From positions 124,001-188,000 of the forward strand of contig JADLHG010000045.1 in the NCBI GenBank assembly GCA_020848905.1: a stretch of DNA of 64,000 bases. The letters are read 5' to 3'. Positions 37,040-44,721 of this stretch are shown here, piece after piece. Numbering within the stretch: the stretch's first letter is position 1; every line of letters starts with the position of its first letter. The notes under the pieces were generated by a model that did no database searches, was not told the origin of the DNA, and saw nothing but the letters and a program-made list of their open reading frames with translations. This DNA is from Deltaproteobacteria bacterium. GTDB lineage: Bacteria; Myxococcota_A; Polyangia; GCA-2747355; JADLHG01. Both the position numbers and the translations under genes were made by a program.

Positions 37040-37594
37040 ATGGAGCGCGTACCGATCTACCTCCTCGCGGGTGGCGAGAGCCGACGCTTCGGCAGCGAGA
37101 AGGCGCGGGCCGTCCGGGGCGGCGTGTCGCTCCTCACCGGCCTCGCGACGGCTCTCGAAGAGCGAGCGACGCGCCTCACGGCGGTGGCGCGGACGCCCGG
37201 GCAGTACGCGGACCTCGGGCTCCGCACAGTGGCGGACCTGCGACCGGGCATGGGGCCGCTCGGCGGCCTGGAAGCGGCGCTGCTCGACCTGCGGCCCGAG
37301 GAGCCGTGGCTGCTGCTCTGCGCCTGCGACGTGATCGGAGTGCGCGCGGGATGGGTCGAGGACCTCGTCGCCGGCTGTTGCGCCGGCGCGAAGGCCGTCG
37401 CCTTTCGCGGCGCGCGCTGGGAGCCGCTCTTCGCCCTCTACCATCGCAGCATCGCCCCCCTCGTCGGGGCGCAGCTCGACGAGGGGACGCTCTCCATGTG
37501 GCGGCTGCTCGAGGAGGCCCGAGCGGTGGCGTTGCCGCTCCCCGAGGGCTGGGGCAGCCTGCGCAACGCGAACCGCCGCGAAGATCTGGAGTAG
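37040..37594 (+). CDS. mobA: Molybdenum cofactor guanylyltransferase MobA-like
   Basis: The 184-residue nucleotidyltransferase has the signature LAGGESRRFGSEKA, DLRPGMGPLGGLEAAL and LLLCACDVIG, the latter at the place of the usual CDMP. MobA attaches GMP to molybdopterin for molybdoenzymes. AGGGAG precedes ATG 37040. No other molybdenum cofactor genes are adjacent. Confidence 0.85.
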   Translation: MERVPIYLLAGGESRRFGSEKARAVRGGVSLLTGLATALEERATRLTAVARTPGQYADLGLRTVADLRPGMGPLGGLEAALLDLRPEEPWLLLCACDVIGVRAGWVEDLVAGCCAGAKAVAFRGARWEPLFALYHRSIAPLVGAQLDEGTLSMWRLLEEARAVALPLPEGWGSLRNANRREDLE

Positions 37595-37685
37595 CCCCTC
37601 CTCCGGCGGTCGGTAGGCCCGGCGCCCGCTTGACAAGCCTGCGGACCCGGCACAGCGTGCCCTGGAAACTGACCCGAGTCGCCGC

Positions 37686-38882
37686 GTGTCGCGCATCTAT
37701 CTCGATCACAACGCCACGACGCCCGTGGACCCGGCGGTGCTGGAGGCGCTGCTGCCCTTCCTGGGCGGCACCTACGGCAACCCGTCCAGCGTGCATCGCG
37801 AGGGACAGGCCGCGCGTCGGGCGGTGGACCGGGCGCGCGAGCAGGTGGCCGCGCTCCTCGGGGCGAAGCCCGACGAGATCGTCTTCACGAGCGGCGGGAC
37901 CGAGGCGAATCAGCTCGCGCTCGCCGGCGGCGTGGAGGGCCTGTCCGAGGCGAGCGGGAGGTCGGCGCAGCTCGTGGTCGGCGCGGTGGAACATCCGGCG
38001 GTGCTCGAGACGGCGCGGGCTCTCGGCCGACTCGGGCACCGGCTGACCATCGCCCCGGTGGACGGGTTCGGGCGCGTCGAGCCGCGCGAGGTCGTCGCGG
38101 CGCTCGACGGGGGTCCGGCGCTGGTCTCGGTGATGCGCGCGCAGAACGACGTCGGGACGCTCCAGCCGGTGGCCGAGCTGGCCGCCGCGCTCGACGGTCG
38201 CGCGCTGCTACACACGGACGCGGTGCAGGCGGTGGGGAAGCTCCCCGTCGCGGTGGACGCGCTCGGCGTCGACCTCCTCTCGCTCTCGGCGCACAAGCTT
38301 CACGGACCGAAGGGGGTCGGTGCGCTCTACGTGCGGCGGGGGGCGAAGGTCTCGCGCCAGCTCCATGGCGGCTCGCAGGAGCTGCGCCGTCGCGCCGGGA
38401 CCGAGAACGTGCCCGGCATCGTCGGCCTGGGGGTCGCGTGCGAGCTCGCGGCGGCCCGGCTCTCCGAGGCGGCGCGCGTCGCGGCGCTGCGCGATCGGCT
38501 GGCCGAGGAGCTCGAGCGGCGCCTCCCGGGGCTGGCGGTGCACGGCCACCCGGTGGAGCGGCTGCCGAACACCCTGCACGTGAGCCTGCCCGGGCTCTCG
38601 GGGAATACGCTGCTGATGGGCCTCGACCTGGAGGGGATCGCCGCGTCGGTGGGATCGGCCTGCGCCTCGGGGGAGGTGGCCGGCTCGCCCGCGCTCCGCG
38701 CGATGGGCCTCTCCGAGGCGGAGGTCCTCGGGTCGCTGCGCTTCTCTCTCGGTCGGGGGAACACCGGCGCGGAGATCGACCGCACGGCGGAGGTGCTCGC
38801 GCGGCTGGTCACGCGTCTTCGGGGAAGCGCCGTGGACGTCGCCGTGGCTGCATTGACGGCGGCGAAGGAGGCGCGACCGTGA
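37686..38882 (+). CDS. Cysteine desulfurase (NifS/IscS-type)
   Basis: The 398-residue PLP enzyme has IYLDHNATTPVDP at the start, the PLP lysine in SAHKLHGPKG (about 203) and the catalytic Cys loop in GSACASGE (about 326). GGTEANQLA and ENVPGIVGLG fit the family. It mobilises cysteine sulfur, and its GTGA overlap with mnmA suggests it supplies sulfur for tRNA thiolation. The start is GTG 37686, set by the conserved N-terminus; no clear ribosome site is seen. Confidence 0.93.
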   Translation: MSRIYLDHNATTPVDPAVLEALLPFLGGTYGNPSSVHREGQAARRAVDRAREQVAALLGAKPDEIVFTSGGTEANQLALAGGVEGLSEASGRSAQLVVGAVEHPAVLETARALGRLGHRLTIAPVDGFGRVEPREVVAALDGGPALVSVMRAQNDVGTLQPVAELAAALDGRALLHTDAVQAVGKLPVAVDALGVDLLSLSAHKLHGPKGVGALYVRRGAKVSRQLHGGSQELRRRAGTENVPGIVGLGVACELAAARLSEAARVAALRDRLAEELERRLPGLAVHGHPVERLPNTLHVSLPGLSGNTLLMGLDLEGIAASVGSACASGEVAGSPALRAMGLSEAEVLGSLRFSLGRGNTGAEIDRTAEVLARLVTRLRGSAVDVAVAALTAAKEARP

Positions 38883-39952
38883 CCCGCGTGGTGGTGGCTC
38901 TCTCGGGGGGCGTGGACTCGAGCGTCGCGGCGGCGTTGCTCCTCGAGCAGGGCTACGAGGTGGTGGGGATGACCCTGCGGCTCTTCGCCTGCGAGGAGGG
39001 GGCGAGCGAGCGCTCCTGCTGCGGCCTCGGTGGCGTGGCGGCGGCGCGGGCGGCGGCGGGGCAGCTCGGCATACCGCACTACGTGGTGGATGGTCAGGCG
39101 CGCTTTCGCGAGCGCGTGCTGCGCGGCGCGTGGCAGGACTACGCGACGGGCAGGACCCCGAGCCCCTGCGTGGCCTGTAACGAGCACCTCAAGCTCGGGC
39201 TCCTGCTCGAGCAGGCCGACGCGCTCGACGCGCGCTTCGTGGCTACGGGACACCACGCGCGGATGGTGCAGAACGGGCGGCCGACGCTCTGCCGCGGGCG
39301 GGACGCCGCCAAGGACCAGGCCTACTTCCTCTTCTCGCTGAGTCCGGCGCAGCTCGCGCGGACCCTGCTCCCCGTGGGAGAGCTCTCCAAGCCCGAGGTG
39401 CGCGAACTGGCCCGGCGCCACGGGCTGCCGAACGCCGCGCGCGCCGAGAGCCAGGACGCCTGCATCGCGCAGCGCGGGGATTTCGCCGAGGCGCTGCGGC
39501 AGCGCTTCGATGGGGCGGCCCGGGGCGGTCGCATCGTCAGCCCGACGGGCCAGGTCCTTGCCGAGCACCCCGGGATCCACCACTTCACGGTGGGACAGCG
39601 CAAGGGGCTCGGCGTCGCGCTCGGGCAGCGGGCCTACGTGACGGCCATCCGCGCCGAGAGCGGCGAGGTGGTCGTGAGCACCGAGCCACGCGAGCTCGAG
39701 GCCACGGGACTCGAGGCCGACGACGTGCGCTGGCACGAGGAGCTCTCCGTCGGCGAGGAGCGAGCCGTCGAGGTGCAGGTGCGCTACCGGCATCGAGCGG
39801 CGCCCGGCCGGCTGGTGCGGCTCGACGCGCGTCGGGCGGAGGTGCGTTTCGCGTCGCCCCAGCAGGCCGTCACGCCGGGGCAGGCGGCCGTCTTCTATCA
39901 GGGCGAGCGCGTTCTCGGTGGCGGCTGGATCCACCGCGCCCTGCCGGAGTGA
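38879..39952 (+). CDS. mnmA: tRNA-specific 2-thiouridylase MnmA
   Basis: The 357-residue protein carries the ATP-pyrophosphatase P-loop SGGVDSS (9-15), the catalytic Cys in SPCVACN (about 98) and the second Cys in SQDACIA (about 194), plus HFTVGQRKGLG, all diagnostic of MnmA. It thiolates uridine 34 of tRNAs with sulfur relayed from a cysteine desulfurase, here encoded just upstream with a 4-base overlap. GGAGG lies 7 bases before GTG 38879. Confidence 0.95.
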   Translation: MTRVVVALSGGVDSSVAAALLLEQGYEVVGMTLRLFACEEGASERSCCGLGGVAAARAAAGQLGIPHYVVDGQARFRERVLRGAWQDYATGRTPSPCVACNEHLKLGLLLEQADALDARFVATGHHARMVQNGRPTLCRGRDAAKDQAYFLFSLSPAQLARTLLPVGELSKPEVRELARRHGLPNAARAESQDACIAQRGDFAEALRQRFDGAARGGRIVSPTGQVLAEHPGIHHFTVGQRKGLGVALGQRAYVTAIRAESGEVVVSTEPRELEATGLEADDVRWHEELSVGEERAVEVQVRYRHRAAPGRLVRLDARRAEVRFASPQQAVTPGQAAVFYQGERVLGGGWIHRALPE

Positions 39953-39958
39953 GCGCGC

Positions 39959-40798
39959 ATGCCCGAGCTGCCCGAGGTCGAGACGGTCGCACGCCAGCTT
40001 CGGCCGGATCTCGCGGGGCGCCGGATCGCCTCCGTGGAGCTCCTCGACGCCAAGCTGGACCACCTCCCTGTCGCGGAGCTCGCGGGGCAGGTGATCCGCG
40101 GCGTGGAGCGCGTCGGGAAGTGGGTGGTGCTGGCCCTCGCGCGTCCTCGTCGCGCCGAGCGCTACCTGGCGGTCCACCTGCGCATGACCGGCCGGCTCAT
40201 CTATCGCGCCGAGCCGGACGCGGCGCATGACCAGCGGCACCTGCGGGCCCGCTTCGTGCTCGACCGCGGCGCGCTGCTCTTCTACGACGCCCGACGCTTC
40301 GGCCTGGTCGAGCTGCACGAAGACCGTTCGACGCTCCGTACGGGGGGCGTCGACCCGCTGCAGGACCGCTTCACGCCCGAGGTGCTGGGCGGGCTTCTCC
40401 AGGGAAGCCGGCAGGAGCTCAAGACCTGGCTGCTCCGCCAGGACCGCCTGGTGGGGCTGGGGAACATCTACGCCTCGGAGGCGCTCTATCGGGCGCGCCT
40501 CGACCCCGCGCGCAGCGCCGGCTCGCTCGATGCGGGCGAGACGCGACGGCTCCACCGCGCCGTCTCCGAGGTCCTCACCGCGGCGGTGAAGCACTGTGGG
40601 ACCACCTTCTCCGACTTTCAGGACTCGCGCGGCGAGGTGGGCGGCTACCAGCGCTACCTGGCGGTCTACGCGCGCGAAGGGGAGCCCTGCCGGCGCTGCC
40701 GCACGGCCATCGTGCGGGTCACGCAGCAGCAGCGCAGCACATTCTACTGCCCCGGTTGCCAGCGGCAGGGGGATCGACGACACTTCGGCTCTCGCTAA
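39959..40798 (+). CDS. mutM: Formamidopyrimidine-DNA glycosylase (Fpg/MutM)
   Basis: The 279-residue protein starts with PELPEVE, carrying the catalytic Pro and Glu, has the conserved Lys in VGKWVV, NIYASEALY in the helix-two-turn-helix region and a C-terminal zinc finger with Cys pairs CRRCRT and CPGC. It excises 8-oxoguanine. It follows mnmA after 6 bases, and GGAG overlaps the mnmA stop, so the genes are probably coupled. Confidence 0.96.
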   Translation: MPELPEVETVARQLRPDLAGRRIASVELLDAKLDHLPVAELAGQVIRGVERVGKWVVLALARPRRAERYLAVHLRMTGRLIYRAEPDAAHDQRHLRARFVLDRGALLFYDARRFGLVELHEDRSTLRTGGVDPLQDRFTPEVLGGLLQGSRQELKTWLLRQDRLVGLGNIYASEALYRARLDPARSAGSLDAGETRRLHRAVSEVLTAAVKHCGTTFSDFQDSRGEVGGYQRYLAVYAREGEPCRRCRTAIVRVTQQQRSTFYCPGCQRQGDRRHFGSR

Positions 40799-40815
40799 CC
40801 AGGAAGGAGCGCGCC

Positions 40816-41325
40816 ATGGCGTTCACCAAGAAGATGCAGAAGGCGATCAACGAGCAGCTCGGCTACGAGCTCGGGTCGTCGTACCTCTACCTGGCGATGT
40901 CGGCCCACTTCTCGCACAAGAACTTGGCGGGGGCGGCTCACTGGTTTCGCATCCAGGCCCAAGAGGAGCTGATCCACGCGATGAAGCTCTACGACTTCAT
41001 CTTGGCGCGCGAGGGGGAGGTGAGCCTGCAGGCCGTCGCCGCGCCGGGGGGGAACTGGAAGACCTCGCTCGTGCTCTTCGAGGAGGCGCTCAAGCACGAG
41101 CGGATGGTCAGCCAGCGCTTCAACGACCTGGCCGAGCTCGCGATCAAGGAGAAGGACCACGCCAGCGCGAACCTCCTGCAGTGGTTCGTGACCGAGCAGG
41201 TCGAGGAGGAGTCTCAGCTCGTGGAGCTGATCCACAAGCTGAAGCTGATCGGCGACAGCGGCAGCGGGCTCTTCATGCTGGACCAGGAGCTCGGCAAGCG
41301 CGTGCTGACGACCGCCGCGGCCTGA
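40816..41325 (+). CDS. ftnA: Non-heme ferritin
   Basis: The 169-residue protein has the ferritin four-helix pattern with ferroxidase-site residues in YELGSSYLYL, QAQEELIHAMKL and EQVEEESQLVELI. It stores iron after oxidation at the diiron centre. AAGGAG lies 6 bases before ATG 40816. It follows mutM after 17 bases, so iron storage is coupled to repair of oxidised DNA in this cluster. Confidence 0.95.
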   Translation: MAFTKKMQKAINEQLGYELGSSYLYLAMSAHFSHKNLAGAAHWFRIQAQEELIHAMKLYDFILAREGEVSLQAVAAPGGNWKTSLVLFEEALKHERMVSQRFNDLAELAIKEKDHASANLLQWFVTEQVEEESQLVELIHKLKLIGDSGSGLFMLDQELGKRVLTTAAA

Positions 41326-41335
41326 GCCCGAGAGT

Positions 41336-42247
41336 CTAACCCCCGACGACGCTGCGCCGCGGAGGCTCGCTCTCCTCGGGGAGCGGGTGGAAGACCGGCC
41401 CTCGCGCTGGCCGCGCTCCGAGTCGGGCTCTGAGCGCGCGTTCCACCTCTCCCAGCCGGCCGATCTCCTCGATCACGCGGTCCGCGACGGCCTTCTGGGC
41501 GCGGAGGCTGTTGCGCTGCGCGTGGAAGGTCTCGGGCTCGACCGGCCGGCCGAGCACGATGATCACCGGCTCTCCCGTGCCGTCGAAGTTGCCGCGCACC
41601 TGGCGGGCCAGATCGTTGCCGAGCCCGTTGATGAACACGGGGAGCACCGTGGGCTCCGCGTCCAGGATGAGCTTGCCGACCCCAGGCTGCGCGGGGAGCA
41701 GCGCGTACGGGTCGCCGGTGCGGTTGCGCCGCCCCTCGGGGTGCACGCCGACCACGGACCCGGGCTCCCTCAGGAGCTGCACCACGCGCCGCACGCCGTA
41801 GCTGTTGAACTCGCGCTTGTGGGCGTCCCGAAAGATCGGTGGGTACATCGCGAGGGCCGACATGGCGAGGTTCACGAGCACGCCCGCCGGCTGCTCGTAG
41901 AAGAAATCCGACCGCACGGGAAAGTAGACGCGCTGGAGCAGCTCCGTCGTGCGGTAGAGCCAGCAGCTCACCACGTACAGGTCGAAGAAGCTGCGGTGGT
42001 TGCAGGCGAGGAGCAGGCCCCGCGGGGGTCTCAGCGCGCGCAACTCGTCGAGGCCCACGAGGTGCACGAGGTTACGCGTGCAGTGGTAGACCCACGAGGC
42101 CCCGAAGGTGCGCAGGAAGGCATCCGCCGCGGCCTTGGTCGCGGGCGTGCGATTGACGAAGTCCACGAGGGTGAAGGCCTGCCGCTCGAAGGAGCTCAGC
42201 AGGGCGAGCTGCGAGGGCGTGGGACGAAGCGGGACCTCCCCGGACAT
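41336..42247 (-). CDS. 1-acyl-sn-glycerol-3-phosphate acyltransferase-like (PlsC family)
   Basis: The 303-residue protein has the acyltransferase motif NHRSFFD (HX4D) and the block GVHPEGRRNRTG, as in PlsC-type enzymes. No clear transmembrane anchor is seen. ATG 42247 was chosen; TTG 42283 upstream is an alternative, and neither has a good Shine-Dalgarno sequence. It is convergent with the ferritin gene with a 10-base gap. Confidence 0.8.
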   Translation of the reverse strand: MSGEVPLRPTPSQLALLSSFERQAFTLVDFVNRTPATKAAADAFLRTFGASWVYHCTRNLVHLVGLDELRALRPPRGLLLACNHRSFFDLYVVSCWLYRTTELLQRVYFPVRSDFFYEQPAGVLVNLAMSALAMYPPIFRDAHKREFNSYGVRRVVQLLREPGSVVGVHPEGRRNRTGDPYALLPAQPGVGKLILDAEPTVLPVFINGLGNDLARQVRGNFDGTGEPVIIVLGRPVEPETFHAQRNSLRAQKAVADRVIEEIGRLGEVERALRARLGARPARGPVFHPLPEESEPPRRSVVGG

Positions 42248-42355
42248 GGCGCCATTCAAGCCGTTCTCGCGAGCTCGCGTCAAGCGGCGCGGAAGGGACC
42301 GCGGTTTGCCCGGGTCTCGCGCGGCGTGATAGCGTTCGAGGACGGAGGGCGCACG

Positions 42356-42988
42356 TTGACCGTCGGAAGCTCGAGGATCGGAAGGGGGGCGCGAGGCGTT
42401 GTCCTGCTCGTGGGCGTGCTGGTGGGCGGGTCGGGCTGTCCGGGGAGCACGCCGCGTCTGGACCTACGGGCGGCGGCGGACAGCTACGTGGCGAACCCGC
42501 GCCGCGACCAGGGGACCTGGCCCGACGCGTCCGGGGTGCCGGGGGATGGGGCGGCGGGAGGGCAAGACCGCGGCGGCGCGAGCTCCGACGGAGGATGCGT
42601 CTGTCCGGCCGGCACCGAGGCTGCGTGCGGCCCGTGCGGGAGCGGTCGGAAGGTGTGCAAGGCGGACTGCAGCGGGTACGGCGACTGCGTCGGGGTGCCC
42701 AAGGAGGCCTGCGAGCCGGGGACCAAGGTGGGCTGTCCGAACGGTTGCGGCGAGAAGACCTGCGAGGCGAGTTGCCGCCTCGGGCCGTGCTCTCAGTCGC
42801 AGATCAATCAGGGCTACCTCAAGGCGGGGCCGAAGAACTGCTTCTCGTCGAACCACTGCGGCGTCGGGAAGGGGCGCTGCGTGGCCTGCTGGCTGAAGTG
42901 CGACGGCGACGGAAATCTCGTCGAGGACGGCTGGTGCTCCGGGGGGAGCTGCACCGCCTGCACCAATCCCAACCCGAACTGCCCCTAA
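42356..42988 (+). CDS. Cys-rich lipoprotein of unknown function
   Basis: The 210-residue protein starts at TTG with GGAGGG 6 bases upstream. It has a signal peptide with lipobox (VGGSGC), an Asp/Gly-rich linker, and then about 20 cysteines in repeated CxxG and CxxxC patterns (CVCPAGTEAACGPCG, CPNGCGEKTC), probably disulfide-bonded. Similar Cys-rich modules occur in myxobacterial lipoproteins. It ends 13 bases before the ROK-hydrolase gene. Confidence 0.68.
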   Translation: MTVGSSRIGRGARGVVLLVGVLVGGSGCPGSTPRLDLRAAADSYVANPRRDQGTWPDASGVPGDGAAGGQDRGGASSDGGCVCPAGTEAACGPCGSGRKVCKADCSGYGDCVGVPKEACEPGTKVGCPNGCGEKTCEASCRLGPCSQSQINQGYLKAGPKNCFSSNHCGVGKGRCVACWLKCDGDGNLVEDGWCSGGSCTACTNPNPNCP

Positions 42989-43001
42989 ACCCCGGCGGCC
43001 C

Positions 43002-44531
43002 GTGGGAGAGATCCTCGCGCTGGACATCGGCGGCACCACCGTGAAGGTGGGGCGCGTGGGGCCGGACCTGGGGCTGCGCGGTGAGGTCGTGGTGCGGCCG
43101 ATCCGCTCCTCGGGCTCCGCCGAGGCGATCGAGGAGGATCTTCGATCCGCGGTCGGTGCCGCGATGCGAGGCAACGTCTCCGTCGAGGGGGTGGGTGTCG
43201 CGCTGCCCGACCCCGCCGACTACCTGACGGGCACGCTCTGGATGGAGCACAAGCTTGCCGCGCTCAAGGGGCGGAGCCTCGTGCCGCTCCTCGGCGGTCG
43301 CGACCGGCCGGTGGCCTTCGTGAACGACGCGGAGGCCTTCGCCCTGGGAGAGGCGGTGCGGGGCGCGGGACAGGGGGGCGGTCGCCTGCTCGCGGTCACC
43401 CTGGGCACCGGGTTCGGCAGCGCGTTTCTGGACGGGCTCGAGGCGCTGTCGACGGGGCCGGGGGTGCCGCCGCTCGGCCGGCTCTGGAACCAGCCCTTCG
43501 CCGAGGGCCCGGAGACGATCGAAGCGCGCCTCGGTCGTGCGGCGCTCGAGGCCTGCTACGTGGCTCTCGGCGGTGAAGCGGGGGTCTCGCTCGCCGAGGC
43601 GGCGGAGCGCGCCCGGCGCGGAGAAGCGGCGGCGCTCGCGCTCTTCGCGGAGCTCGCGGTGCGGCTGGCGCAGGGTCTGGCCTCCCCGGTGCGCGCCTTT
43701 CGTCCCGACCGCATCGTGGTCGGCGGAGCGGTGGCGCAGAGCCATGCGCTCTTTCTACCGGCGGCCGAGGTGGCGCTGGCCGAGGCGCTCGGTCACCGGG
43801 TGCCCCTCCTTCCATCGGCTCTCGGGCGCGGCGCGGCGCTCACGGGCGCGGCGTGGGTCCTCGGAGAGCGACGGAAGCGTTTCGCCCGGCGGCGCACGAT
43901 CTACCTGCACGGCTTCGCTTCCAGCCCCGGCTCCACCAAGGCCGTACGCTTCGCCGAGGCCTTCGCGTCTCTCGGAGCGGAACTCGAGGTCCCCGATCTG
44001 AACGAAGGGAGCTTCACCGAGCTGACACTGTCGCGGCAGCTCGCGCTGCTCGACCGGCTGACGCAGGGTGCGCCCGACGGGTCGGTGCTCCTCGTCGGCT
44101 CCAGCCTCGGGGCGTACGCGGCGGCGCTCTTTGCCGCGCGGAGCCGGCGCGTCGCGGCGCTCGTGCTGATGGCGCCGGCCTTCGAGTTCCTCGACCGCTG
44201 GGCGGCGCGTCTCGGGCCCGAGACCCTCGCCGAGTGGAAGCGGGCGGGGACCGTCGAGGTCATGCACTACGCCTACGGCCGACCGCTTCCGATCGGTTAC
44301 GCGCTGATGGAGGACGCGCGTCGCCACGCGGCGTACCCGGACGTGCGCGTCCCGACGCTGGTCCTGCACGGGCGCCACGACGAGACCGTGGACGCCGAGG
44401 TCTCCTCGCGCTTCGCCGCCGAGCGTCCGAACGTGGAGCTCGTGCTTCTCGACGCCGACCACAGCCTCGGCGCGGTCCTTCCCGAGCTGGTGAGGCGCGC
44501 GATCGCGTTCCTCGAGCCCTGGCTGGGCTGA
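43002..44531 (+). CDS. ROK-family sugar kinase fused to alpha/beta hydrolase (YqiA-like)
   Basis: The 509-residue protein has an N-terminal ROK-type domain (1 to about 285): DIGGTTVKVGRV at the start, FVNDAEAFALGE with the catalytic Asp (about 108), TLGTGFGSAF and VVGGAVAQSHALF. The usual CxCGxxGCxE zinc site is absent. From about 299 a second domain begins, YLHGFASSPGSTKAVRF, with nucleophile motif VGSSLGAY (about 365), Asp in LHGRHDETVD and His in DADHSLG, so the hydrolase triad is complete. It resembles the YqiA/UPF0227 type of esterase. The GTG start has no strong ribosome site. I know of no common fusion of these two families. Confidence 0.82.
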   Translation: MGEILALDIGGTTVKVGRVGPDLGLRGEVVVRPIRSSGSAEAIEEDLRSAVGAAMRGNVSVEGVGVALPDPADYLTGTLWMEHKLAALKGRSLVPLLGGRDRPVAFVNDAEAFALGEAVRGAGQGGGRLLAVTLGTGFGSAFLDGLEALSTGPGVPPLGRLWNQPFAEGPETIEARLGRAALEACYVALGGEAGVSLAEAAERARRGEAAALALFAELAVRLAQGLASPVRAFRPDRIVVGGAVAQSHALFLPAAEVALAEALGHRVPLLPSALGRGAALTGAAWVLGERRKRFARRRTIYLHGFASSPGSTKAVRFAEAFASLGAELEVPDLNEGSFTELTLSRQLALLDRLTQGAPDGSVLLVGSSLGAYAAALFAARSRRVAALVLMAPAFEFLDRWAARLGPETLAEWKRAGTVEVMHYAYGRPLPIGYALMEDARRHAAYPDVRVPTLVLHGRHDETVDAEVSSRFAAERPNVELVLLDADHSLGAVLPELVRRAIAFLEPWLG

Positions 44532-44585
44532 CCCGCGTTTTTCGTCGCGTCCCGTCGGGCGACGGGGCGGCGAGGCTGTCGCGCC

Positions 44586-44601
44586 CGTTAGCTTTCTAAC
44601 G
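44586..44601. repeat. Short inverted repeat between the ROK fusion and the dockerin peptidase
   Basis: CGTTAG (44586-44591) and CTAACG (44596-44601) pair around CTTT. It could be a terminator stem without a T-run, or an activator site; GTTAGC also occurs in inverse form before the 13341 promoter. Confidence 0.35.
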
Positions 44602-44677
44602 CGGCATTGGTCCAGCCGCTCTCCTCTGACGCCGAGAAAGACGCGCAATCCCGTGGGCCGCGCTGGGCCATCGCGGC

Positions 44678-44693
44678 TGGTCCTCGCCTTGCA
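44678..44693 (+). promoter_or_regulatory. Candidate sigma54 promoter for the dockerin-peptidase/cohesin operon
   Basis: TGGTCCTCGCCTTGCA has GG and GC 12 bases apart and a perfect TTGCA, but few matches in the outer part of the -24 element (9 of 12). The predicted start near 44703 precedes AGGAGG at 44711-44716. Confidence 0.38.
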
Positions 44694-44721
44694 GTGTGGG
44701 TCGCACGCATAGGAGGTGTGC

